Positions 24,002 through 31,875 of a stretch of DNA of 64,000 nt are shown here, one piece after another (position 1 is the stretch's first letter; every line of letters begins with the position of its first letter). This DNA is from Antarcticibacterium arcticum (GTDB taxonomy: Bacteria; Bacteroidota; Bacteroidia; Flavobacteriales; Flavobacteriaceae). The notes beneath the pieces are model-generated. The model did no database searches. It had not been told where the DNA came from and saw nothing but the letters and a program-made list of their open reading frames with translations. Both the position numbers and the translations under genes were made by a program. The stretch covers positions 1 to 64,000 of the forward strand of contig NZ_CP042476.1 of NCBI RefSeq assembly GCF_007993795.1. The letters are read 5' to 3'.

Positions 24002-26326
24002 TTGACGGCTTTTAATAACATAAAACAATATTTGATTCGAAGTTTCAGGTTTAAAGATTATACCAAAAGAAACTGGTTTCGCTTTTTTCTCAAAGGTATT
24101 TTAGCCTTAATTATATTGTTTGTTATTCTAATACTTTACATTTATTATGGCTCTTTTGGGAGGGTTCCTACCAATGAGGAAGTTAAGCTTTTTCGCAGTA
24201 TGGAAGCCTCAGAGGTGTATTCAATAGATAATGTGTTGCTTTATCGCTTTGACAAAGAAAACCGCCTAAACATACCGTATGAATCTATTCCTGAACATGT
24301 GGTGAAAGCCCTTATATCCTCTGAAGATGCCCGTTTCTATGAGCATTCCGGCGTTGACCTGAAAAGCCTGATGCGGGTTATGGTAAAAACGGTGATCCTT
24401 GGGGATAAAAGCGCAGGAGGGGGAAGTACCATTTCACAACAATTGGTGAAAAATTATTTTCCCCGAAAATCATATAGGTTTTTGTCAACTCCCCTCAACA
24501 AGTTTGAAGAAATGGTGGCGGCCTATAAGCTGGAAAAACATTTTACAAAAGAACAAATTATTGAATTTTACTTCAATACCGTGCCTTTTGGGGACTCTGC
24601 ATTTGGAATTGAAAGTGCCTCCCAGCGGTTTTTCAGCACTTCAGCCCCGCAGTTAACCATAGAACAGGGCGCAGTTTTAGTGGGAATGTTAAAAGCTACG
24701 TATACCTATAATCCCATAAAATTTCCTGAAGCTTCCAAAAACAGAAGAGATGTAGTCCTGAATTTAATGAGTCAGGAAAAATATATTTCCGAAGAATTTA
24801 AAGATTCGGTGGTGGCTATTCCTTTACTTACAAATCCCCAGCGGCTTACCCGCCACCAGGGAAAAGCGAAATACTTCACAGGGTACGTGCGTATAATGAT
24901 GCATAAATGGTTAGAAAACAACAGGAAGCCAAGCGGAAAAAAGTATGATCTGTATAAAGACGGGCTTAAGATTTACACTTCCTTAAATTATGATATGCAG
25001 CAATATGCAGAACAGGCTGTTGCAAAAAGATTAAAGATCTTACAGTTTCAATTTGACCGCCAATGGGAAAATGAAGATCCCTGGAAAGATGCCCCTGTGG
25101 TTTTTACAAATGCCATTAAAAACTCCGGCAGGTATAAAGCCATGAAAAAAGCCGGCTTGGCTGAGGCTAAGATCCTTGATAGTATGAACATCCCTTTGGA
25201 AATGAAAGTTTTCTCGCATGAGGGGGAAAGAAACATAAGCATGTCACCATTAGATTCCATAAGGAATTCATTGAGGTTTTTGCATGCGGGTTTTATTGCA
25301 ATGGAATCTAACACCGGGCATATTAAGGCTTATGTAGGGGGTATTAATGAGAATTATTTTCAGTATGACCATGTAACCAGCAAAAGACAGGTAGGAAGTG
25401 CATTTAAACCTTTTGTATTTGCGGCTGCGGTTGAAAATGGGATTTCCCCTTGCGAATTGTATCCAAACAAATTAATTAAATATCCTCAATACGAAGATTG
25501 GGAGCCAAAAAATTCCGATTATATCTATGGGGGCGAATTTAGTGTTTGGGGTGCCTTGGCGGCCTCTGTAAATACCGTAACGGTACAACTTATGGAAAAA
25601 ACAGGTTTACCTAAGATTATAAATTTAGCCCAAAATATGGGAATTGAGACCGAACTTCCCGCAGTTCCATCTTTGTCACTGGGTACAGCCGAACTTTCTT
25701 TACTGGAAATGGCCAGGGCATATACCACTTTTCCAAACTACGGTAAACCAAGTCAGGAAATGAGTATTCTTAAAATCGTTGACAGGGAAGGTAATGCCTT
25801 AAATATTTTACCGGGAAAAGAGACGAAACAGGTATACTCTTATAAGACCGGAGAAATCATGGTGGAAATGCTAAAACGAGTGGTTTTCCAGGGAATTGCC
25901 GCCCCTCTAAGATACGATTACCAGTTGTATAATGACATAGGCGGTAAAACCGGGACTTCACAATCTCAGGCAGATGGATGGTTTATGGGTTTTACCTCCA
26001 ATCTTGTGACAGGAGCCTGGGTGGGTGCAGAAAATCCCGCAATTCATTTTAAGACAATGGAGTTGGGGCAGGCATCCAATACCGCACTGCCCATCATTGG
26101 GGAATTCTTAAGATTGCTGAACAAGGACGATTCCTTCAAACATTATTTGAAGCAGGATTTTAAAAAGCCGGCAAAAGAGGTGATGAAACTTATGGACTGT
26201 GCTTCCCGAAAAAATGTTCCCCGGCCGGTAAAGGATACTATTCAAGATACGGGAATAGATTCATTAAACATTCAAAATTCTATTATTCCCAGAGACAGTA
26301 TTGCAATACCTCCACAACCCGAGTAA
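24002..26326 (+). CDS. Class A penicillin-binding protein (PBP1A-like)
   Basis: This 774-aa bifunctional enzyme polymerises and cross-links peptidoglycan in the periplasm. After one N-terminal membrane helix (residues 28-50) comes a GT51 transglycosylase domain with SSEDARFYEHSGVD and GGGSTISQQLVKN, then the transpeptidase domain with catalytic S-A-F-K (about 467), SVN (about 522) and KTGTS (about 648). The C-terminus ends in a short Pro-rich tail. The only suitable start is TTG 24002, since the first in-frame ATG lies after the membrane helix. It follows trkH by 95 bases with its own promoter box. Confidence 0.95.
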   Translation: MTAFNNIKQYLIRSFRFKDYTKRNWFRFFLKGILALIILFVILILYIYYGSFGRVPTNEEVKLFRSMEASEVYSIDNVLLYRFDKENRLNIPYESIPEHVVKALISSEDARFYEHSGVDLKSLMRVMVKTVILGDKSAGGGSTISQQLVKNYFPRKSYRFLSTPLNKFEEMVAAYKLEKHFTKEQIIEFYFNTVPFGDSAFGIESASQRFFSTSAPQLTIEQGAVLVGMLKATYTYNPIKFPEASKNRRDVVLNLMSQEKYISEEFKDSVVAIPLLTNPQRLTRHQGKAKYFTGYVRIMMHKWLENNRKPSGKKYDLYKDGLKIYTSLNYDMQQYAEQAVAKRLKILQFQFDRQWENEDPWKDAPVVFTNAIKNSGRYKAMKKAGLAEAKILDSMNIPLEMKVFSHEGERNISMSPLDSIRNSLRFLHAGFIAMESNTGHIKAYVGGINENYFQYDHVTSKRQVGSAFKPFVFAAAVENGISPCELYPNKLIKYPQYEDWEPKNSDYIYGGEFSVWGALAASVNTVTVQLMEKTGLPKIINLAQNMGIETELPAVPSLSLGTAELSLLEMARAYTTFPNYGKPSQEMSILKIVDREGNALNILPGKETKQVYSYKTGEIMVEMLKRVVFQGIAAPLRYDYQLYNDIGGKTGTSQSQADGWFMGFTSNLVTGAWVGAENPAIHFKTMELGQASNTALPIIGEFLRLLNKDDSFKHYLKQDFKKPAKEVMKLMDCASRKNVPRPVKDTIQDTGIDSLNIQNSIIPRDSIAIPPQPE

Positions 26327-26384
26327 TTTCACCCAAAAATTTGAAACTACCCGCCTTAGTTTTCAGAATGATAACATCGAAAAG

Positions 26385-26438
26385 CACAAAAAATTCTCCA
26401 GAATAAGGTTGGATTGCCAAACTAATTCCGGAGAATTT
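26385..26438 (-). terminator. Terminator between PBP and aminotransferase genes
   Basis: A long hairpin with a 9-bp outer stem (26391-26399 with 26430-26438) and inner pairings (GAAT/ATTC, TTGG/CCAA). A T run follows on the minus strand (26388-26393), so it mainly serves the aminotransferase gene. It may also stop PBP transcripts. Confidence 0.65.
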
Positions 26439-26470
26439 ATATCCAGTTAAATTATTGAAACAGGAGTTAT

Positions 26471-27664
26471 TTATGCTTCAGAAACTGCTGTTTTGATCCT
26501 TTTAAGCGCTTCTTCAATTTGTGCTTCGCTGGCAGCATAGGACAGCCTGATACATTCAGGGTTTCCAAAAGCATCTCCTGTAACCGTGGCCACAAGGGCT
26601 TCTTCCAGAAGGAACATAGAGAAATCTGTAGCGTCCTTAATATGGTGGCCTTTTAAGGTTCTGCCAAAAAAGTAGGAAACATCCGGAAATACATAAAATG
26701 CACCTTCGGGTTCTGTAGTTTTAAATCCTTTAATTTCATCCAGAAGGGAAATAATTAATTTCCTTCGGGATTTAAAGGTGTCTATCATGAATTTAATGCT
26801 GCTCACCGGGGCTTCCAAAGCTGTAATAACCGCTCTTTGAGCAATACAGTTGGCTCCGCTGGTAATTTGCCCCTGCATTTTGGTACAGGCTTTTGCAATC
26901 CAGTCCGGGGCACCAATATATCCAATTCTCCACCCGGTCATAGCAAAGGCTTTGGATACTCCGTTCACGGTAACAACCCTGTCATACATATCTTCAAACT
27001 GGGCCATGGAAGCGTGAGCGCCAACGAAGTTTATATGCTCGTATATTTCATCGCTTACCACAATAATATCGGGATACTTCACCAAAACATCGGCAAGGGC
27101 CCTTAATTCTTCTTTGCTGTAAACCATTCCGCTGGGATTGGAAGGAGAGCTATACCAGATCATTTTTGTTTTTGGGGTAATAGCAGCTTCCAGTTGGGCA
27201 GGTGTGATCTTAAAATTGCTTTCTACCGTGGTGGGAACTTCTACAGGGATGCCTTCCGCAAGTTTAACGAGCTCGGCATAACTTACCCAATAAGGGCAAG
27301 GCAGAAGCACTTCATCTCCGGGATTGATCATAACCATTGCAATATTGGCAAGTGATTGCTTGGCACCGGTTGATACTACAATTTGAGACCTGTTATACGT
27401 AAGGTTATTGTCCCGTTTAAATTTTTTTGAAATCGCATCTTTTAATTCCACATACCCATCAACCGGGGTATAAGAATTATAATTATCGTTGATTGCCTGT
27501 ATTGCAGCCTCTTTAATAAAGTCCGGGGTATTAAAATCGGGTTCCCCAAGGCTAAGGCCTATTATATCTTTTCCTTCTTCCCTAAGTTCCCTTGTTTTGG
27601 CAGCCATTGCCAGGGTTTGGGAAGTTGCTAAGCTATTAATACGATCAGATAATTTTTGTTGCAT
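26471..27664 (-). CDS. PLP-dependent aminotransferase (aspartate-type, class I)
   Basis: The 397-aa product is a fold-type I aminotransferase. Seen are GLSLGEPDFNTPDFIKEAA at the N-terminus, YTPVDGYVELKDAI, SPSNPSGMVYSKEELRAL, VSDEIYEHI, the PLP lysine in VNGVSKAFAMTGWRIGY (about residue 232), and the C-terminal CIRLSYAAS. This pattern fits the AspC/AspB I-gamma subgroup, which transaminates aspartate and sometimes aromatic amino acids or prephenate; the preferred substrate cannot be fixed. It follows the desaturase gene by 22 bases and may share its transcript. Confidence 0.93.
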   Translation of the reverse strand: MQQKLSDRINSLATSQTLAMAAKTRELREEGKDIIGLSLGEPDFNTPDFIKEAAIQAINDNYNSYTPVDGYVELKDAISKKFKRDNNLTYNRSQIVVSTGAKQSLANIAMVMINPGDEVLLPCPYWVSYAELVKLAEGIPVEVPTTVESNFKITPAQLEAAITPKTKMIWYSSPSNPSGMVYSKEELRALADVLVKYPDIIVVSDEIYEHINFVGAHASMAQFEDMYDRVVTVNGVSKAFAMTGWRIGYIGAPDWIAKACTKMQGQITSGANCIAQRAVITALEAPVSSIKFMIDTFKSRRKLIISLLDEIKGFKTTEPEGAFYVFPDVSYFFGRTLKGHHIKDATDFSMFLLEEALVATVTGDAFGNPECIRLSYAASEAQIEEALKRIKTAVSEA

Positions 27665-27686
27665 AAAAAGTTGGTTATAAAATGAC

Positions 27687-28796
27687 TTAAGCTGAAAGGG
27701 TAGCAGGTTTCATCCCCATTTCTTTCAAATGTGTAAAATGGGCGATAATTGCCTCACGGGTGGTTTTATACTCGTTATATGGCAAATTGCACTCGGCGGC
27801 AGTTTCCTTTACAATTTTAGCGATTTTGGTGTAGTGAATATGGCTGATATTGGGAAAAATATGATGTTCTACCTGGTGGTTTAGGCCGCCGGTGAACCAG
27901 TTTACAATTTTGTTTTTTGTGGCAAAATTTACTGTGGTGTAAAGCTGGTGGATGGCCCATGTGTTTTTCATAGAGCCTGTATTATCAGGTATAGGCATTT
28001 GGGTTTTATTAACCACATGTGCCAACTGAAAAACAATACTAAGAATAAGTCCCGCAGTATAATGCATTACAAAAAAACCTATAAGGATCTTCCACCAGGC
28101 AATAGACATAAAGAGAATAGGGATAACAATCCAGATACTAACATAAATAAGTTTAGTGATTGCAATTATGCTCCATTGCTTTACCGGGCTGGGAAGTTTT
28201 CCGTAAGACAGCTTCCGGGATAAATAGTTTTTAGTCTGCTTAAAATCTGTTGTAAGTGCCCAGTTAAATGTCAATAACCCATACAGGAAAACCGAATAAT
28301 AATGCTGGAACTTATGAAATTTATACCAGGGCGCATGTTCCGAAAATCGGATGATCCTTCCCGCATCCAGGTCTTCATCGTGGCCATGTATATTGGTGTA
28401 AGTATGGTGTAAAACATTATGTTGCACCTGCCAGTTGTAAACGTTTCCTGCGAGAACATAAATAGTCCCTCCCATAAAATTATTAACCCATTTTTTAGAC
28501 GAATAGGAGCCATGATTCCCATCGTGCATCACATTCATCCCAACTCCTGCCATTCCGGCACCCATAACCACAGTAAGTAACAACAACCACCATTGGGAAA
28601 TATCCAGGGTTAAAATAAGGAAATAGGGAGCAAGGAAAAGGGTAAACATCATCACTGTTTTAAGGTGAAGTTTCCAGTTTCCACTACGTGAAATATTGTT
28701 GTCGTTAAAATAGGCGTTAACTCTTTTATTTAATGTTTTGAAGAATTTGGCGGAATCGATCCGGGAAAAGCGTATTGTATCTTGATTTAAAGGCAT
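27687..28796 (-). CDS. Membrane fatty-acid desaturase (acyl-lipid/acyl-CoA type)
   Basis: This 369-aa di-iron membrane enzyme introduces double bonds into acyl chains using O2. The three histidine boxes are HDGNH (about 90), HNVLHH (about 127) and HQVEHH (about 305). The last one, with Q in front, resembles front-end/linoleoyl-CoA desaturases, though no cytochrome b5 domain is fused. Four or more hydrophobic helices flank the boxes. The role is presumably membrane-fluidity adjustment; the regiochemistry is unknown. It has its own promoter, divergent from rsmG. Confidence 0.93.
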   Translation of the reverse strand: MPLNQDTIRFSRIDSAKFFKTLNKRVNAYFNDNNISRSGNWKLHLKTVMMFTLFLAPYFLILTLDISQWWLLLLTVVMGAGMAGVGMNVMHDGNHGSYSSKKWVNNFMGGTIYVLAGNVYNWQVQHNVLHHTYTNIHGHDEDLDAGRIIRFSEHAPWYKFHKFQHYYSVFLYGLLTFNWALTTDFKQTKNYLSRKLSYGKLPSPVKQWSIIAITKLIYVSIWIVIPILFMSIAWWKILIGFFVMHYTAGLILSIVFQLAHVVNKTQMPIPDNTGSMKNTWAIHQLYTTVNFATKNKIVNWFTGGLNHQVEHHIFPNISHIHYTKIAKIVKETAAECNLPYNEYKTTREAIIAHFTHLKEMGMKPATLSA

Positions 28797-28815
28797 AAGG
28801 TATAATTCAATTTAT

Positions 28816-28849
28816 CAAAGGTAAAACATTATATTTTGCCCGTATTCAA
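28816..28849 (-). promoter_or_regulatory. Promoter of the desaturase gene (TTG ... TACCTTTG)
   Basis: An exact -7 box TACCTTTG (28816-28823, minus strand) and a TTG at 28847-28849, 23 bases apart. Predicted initiation is about 15 bases before the ATG. Confidence 0.6.
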
Positions 28850-28885
28850 TTGTAGTGAAATTAACGTGCCAATTTAATACTTTTG
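28850..28885 (+). promoter_or_regulatory. Promoter of rsmG (TTG ... TACTTTTG)
   Basis: An exact -7 box TACTTTTG at 28878-28885 with a TTG at 28850-28852 (25-base spacer, slightly long). The rsmG TTG start is 16 bases downstream. It is back to back with the desaturase promoter. Confidence 0.55.
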
Positions 28886-28901
28886 TATTAAAATAGAATA
28901 A

Positions 28902-29530
28902 TTGGAGTTAATAGAAAAATACTTCCCTGAAATTTCCGGGGAACAAAGGGAGCAGTTTGCAGCCCTGCAGGAATTATATAAGGACTGGAACCTAAAGATA
29001 AATGTCGTCTCGCGCAAAGATATAGATGAGCTTTACCTAAGACACGTACTTCATTCCCTGGGAATTGCCAAAATTCAGAGATTTAATCCGGGAGCTCAAA
29101 TTATTGATGTTGGGACCGGGGGGGATTTCCCGGTATTCCCCTGGCCATCCTCTTTCCTGAAACCAAATTTCACCTTGTAGACTCCATCGGAAAAAAAATA
29201 AAGGTTGTCCAGGAAGTTGCCGAAGGCCTTCAGCTCAAAAATGTAAAGACCACCAATGCACGGGTGGAGGAAGTAAAGGGGCAATATGATTTCATTATAA
29301 GCCGTGCTGTCGCGGCAATGCCAACCTTCGTCCACTGGGTGAAAGGAAAGATTGCTAAAACCAGTACTCACGAATTGAAGAACGGGATCCTTTATTTAAA
29401 AGGGGGAGATTTGACGGAAGAGTTGGAAAACTATAAAACAGCACAAATATTTCCCTTGAGTCAATACTTTGAAGAGGAATTTTACGAGACTAAAAAGGTG
29501 GTTTACCTTCCTGTGAAATTTAAGGGATAA
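28902..29530 (+). pseudogene. rsmG: 16S rRNA G527 methyltransferase RsmG, one frameshift in a G tract
   Basis: RsmG (GidB) N7-methylates a guanosine of the 16S rRNA 530 loop. The N-terminal frame gives FAALQELYKDWNLKINVVSRKD, YLRHVLHSLGIAK and IDVGTGG, then breaks. After one added base the other frame gives GFPGIPLAILFPETKFHLVDS, VDSIGKKIKVVQEV and FIISRAVA to the stop. The break is at 29118-29124, a run of seven G; eight would restore GTGGGFPG. With the extra base the protein has 209 aa, the normal length. Start is TTG 28902 (MELIEKYFPEIS). Loss of RsmG in other bacteria gives low-level streptomycin resistance. It is a slippage allele, a pseudogene or a sequence error. Confidence 0.9.
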
Positions 29531-29607
29531 ATAAAATTTTTCCGCCTTTAATACAATTACAACAAATCTTTATTATTCATTTAACTCAATTTTCATCACT
29601 TGCTTAA

Positions 29608-29615
29608 TAGCTTTG
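29608..29615 (+). promoter_or_regulatory. -7 box (TAGCTTTG) of the DUF892 gene
   Basis: An exact TAnnTTTG match 26 bases before the ATG at 29641. No clear -33 TTG. Confidence 0.5.
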
Positions 29616-29640
29616 GTTAAACCAAAAAAAATAGACAGTA

Positions 29641-30126
29641 ATGAAAAATTTAAGTGATTTGTTTGAACACCAGTTAAAAGACTTGTATAGCGCAGAATCT
29701 CAATTGATCAAAGCTTTGCCAAAAATGGCAAAGAAGGCGAGTGATTCTAAATTGAAGAAAGCCATTGAAGACCATCTTGAAGAAACCAAAGAGCAAAAAC
29801 AACGACTAAAAGAAGTTTGTTCTGACCTTGGAATTAAACCAACGGGGGAAGAATGCAAGGCTATGAAAGGTCTTATTGAGGAAGCAGAATCTTTCCTTAA
29901 GGAAAAAGCCGATGAGGATGTTAGGGATGCAGGAATCATTGCTGAAGCGCAAAGAGTAGAGCATTACGAGATCTCTGCATATGGAACCGCAGTGCGTTAT
30001 GCCAAAGAACTTGGCCATAAGGACATTGCAAAAAAACTTCAAAAATCCCTTGATGAGGAACAAAAAGCAGATACCGACCTTAATAAAATGGCTGAAGGCC
30101 GTTTAAACAAGGAAGCTATCAAGTAA
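29641..30126 (+). CDS. DUF892/YciF-like ferritin-like protein
   Basis: The 161-aa all-helical protein begins with the family signature MKNLSDLFEHQLKDLYSAESQLIKALPKM and continues with HLEETKEQKQRL, IIAEAQRVEHYEISAYG and DEEQKADTDLNKMA. Glu and His residues in these helices match the di-metal positions of the ferritin-like fold. Relatives (YciE/YciF) are often stress-induced; the biochemical role is not established. It is a single-gene unit with its own -7 box and a strong terminator. Lys/Glu-rich codon content fits a cytosolic protein. Confidence 0.9.
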   Translation: MKNLSDLFEHQLKDLYSAESQLIKALPKMAKKASDSKLKKAIEDHLEETKEQKQRLKEVCSDLGIKPTGEECKAMKGLIEEAESFLKEKADEDVRDAGIIAEAQRVEHYEISAYGTAVRYAKELGHKDIAKKLQKSLDEEQKADTDLNKMAEGRLNKEAIK

Positions 30127-30157
30127 TATATTCCTACCTTAAATAATAATAATAAAG

Positions 30158-30188
30158 AGACTGTCCGGAAAGCGGGCAGTCTTTTTTT
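30158..30188 (+). terminator. Terminator of the DUF892 gene
   Basis: A 10-bp stem (30158-30167 with 30173-30182, one wobble), 5-base loop, then a seven-T run, 32 bases after the stop. Confidence 0.85.
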
Positions 30189-30322
30189 ATGCCCTCTCCG
30201 CAAATTTCCATTTTTGGTTAAATCAATGTTACAGAATCCCAGAAACGAGTTAAAAAAGTTAAAGCAAAAGGCGTTGGCGGGTTTAAGATTTAAATTTATG
30301 TATAACCAAAAATTCAAGTTTT

Positions 30323-31819
30323 ATGTTTACAAAATCTTTATGGAATTCCTTTTCTAAGGGTACAGGATTCCCTTCCCTCAATACAATTATTGAGGTGGAT
30401 ATTGCGATAATAGGAGGAGGGATCACAGGAATTACCACTGCTTTGCTTCTTAAAAAGTCAGGGTTTAAGGTAGCTGTACTTGAAGCCCGGGAAGTTGGAA
30501 AGGGCACTTCAAGTCACAGCACGGGAAATTTATATTTAATTACAGATCAACTGTTATCACCAATAGCCAAAAAGTATAATAATGATGTTTTACGGCTGGT
30601 TCTGGCTTCCCGTGGCGAAGCTTTTAATCTCATTGACAAAAATATTAAGGAGTTTCAGATAGATTGCGATTACAAAAGGCAGCCTATGTATGTGTATGAA
30701 GATGCCTTTACATATAAATTAAGGGATGAGGTGAAAATTGCCGAAAAAGCAGGGTTGCCGTTCACAGAGATTATTGGTCCCGGTTTCCCTTTTGAATTGG
30801 ATAAAGGAATGGCAATTCAGGATCAGGCACAGTTTAATCCGCTGCTTTATGTTCAGGGACTTGCTAACAAGGTGAATGGGGAGAATTGTACTATTTATGA
30901 AAACACCAAAGTAACTGAAATAGATGAAGGGGAAAATGAAATTTTACTCACCACAACCGCAGGCAGGGTGTTATGTAAAAATGTAATTCATGCCACCCAC
31001 ACTCCAAAAGGTGTAGAAGTTCAATATCATACCGTTTTAGGGCCTTACAGGGAATATGGAGTTGCCGCGAAACTCAGTGAACCTGCCAATTATCCTGAAG
31101 GTATTTTCTGGGGATACCATAATACACAAAAATTCTCCATACGTTCTTATACGAGAAATGGAGACAGTTATTTGCTCTGCATTGGGAAACCCCACAAGGT
31201 TGGGCAGGCAGAAGATAATGAACAACACATACGGGAAATTAAAGAATTCCTTGAAGCCCGGTTTAGTATAAAAGAGTATACCCATCAATGGGGTGGCCAA
31301 AATTATAAACCTGCAGATCTTTTGCCCTATATAGGAAAGAAAAATTCTAAATCAAAACAATATGTAGCTACAGGTTTTGCTACAGATGGGTTGGTATACG
31401 GTACTTTAGCAGCGATGTTGATTACAGATGAACTTAATGGAATTGAGAATAAGTATGCGGGATTATTTAAAGCTTCCAGGCACCGGCCACTAAAAGCTGC
31501 AAAGGAATTCATTAAGGAAAATGTTGATGTTAGCCTTGAATTTTTAAAGGGCTGGCTTACTGCCGACCTGAAGGAAATTAAGGACATACCTGCCGGGCAG
31601 GCCCGGGTTATCCATAAAGATGGGCACCAGGTAGCAGTTTATAAAGATACCACCGGAAAGATAAATGTAACTTCAGCGGTATGTACCCATTTAGGTTGTA
31701 TTGTACACTGGAATAATGCAGAGGAAAGCTGGGATTGCCCTTGCCACGGAAGCAGGTTTGACCCTTCAGGGGAGGTTATTGAAGGACCTGCACTGGCTTC
31801 TTTGAAAAAGGTGGAATAA
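30323..31819 (+). CDS. FAD-dependent oxidoreductase with C-terminal Rieske domain
   Basis: The 498-aa fusion has an N-terminal DAO-type flavoprotein domain (AIIGGGITGITTALLLKKSG, residues 27-46; EVGKGTSSHSTGN; YVATGFATDGLVYGTLAA near 350). Its C-terminal Rieske [2Fe-2S] domain (about 415-498) has both ligand pairs in CTHLGC and CPCHGSRFDPSG. The architecture matches the YhfW-type family. It probably oxidises a small amine or amino acid, or passes electrons between FAD and the cluster; no substrate is known to me. It stands alone after a terminator and is followed by a second, bidirectional one. The neighbouring ferritin-like gene may hint at oxidative stress, which is inference. Confidence 0.9.
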   Translation: MFTKSLWNSFSKGTGFPSLNTIIEVDIAIIGGGITGITTALLLKKSGFKVAVLEAREVGKGTSSHSTGNLYLITDQLLSPIAKKYNNDVLRLVLASRGEAFNLIDKNIKEFQIDCDYKRQPMYVYEDAFTYKLRDEVKIAEKAGLPFTEIIGPGFPFELDKGMAIQDQAQFNPLLYVQGLANKVNGENCTIYENTKVTEIDEGENEILLTTTAGRVLCKNVIHATHTPKGVEVQYHTVLGPYREYGVAAKLSEPANYPEGIFWGYHNTQKFSIRSYTRNGDSYLLCIGKPHKVGQAEDNEQHIREIKEFLEARFSIKEYTHQWGGQNYKPADLLPYIGKKNSKSKQYVATGFATDGLVYGTLAAMLITDELNGIENKYAGLFKASRHRPLKAAKEFIKENVDVSLEFLKGWLTADLKEIKDIPAGQARVIHKDGHQVAVYKDTTGKINVTSAVCTHLGCIVHWNNAEESWDCPCHGSRFDPSGEVIEGPALASLKKVE

Positions 31820-31822
31820 TAA

Positions 31823-31853
31823 AAAGACCCGGAAATTTTTCCGGGTCTTTCAA
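31823..31853. terminator. Bidirectional terminator between Rieske protein and giant adhesin
   Basis: A perfect 12-bp stem (31823-31834 with 31839-31850) and 4-base loop, with A-rich and T-rich flanks, between the convergent stops at 31819 (+) and 31876 (-). Confidence 0.85.
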
Positions 31854-31875
31854 TTAACTCCTCTTCTAATCAATT

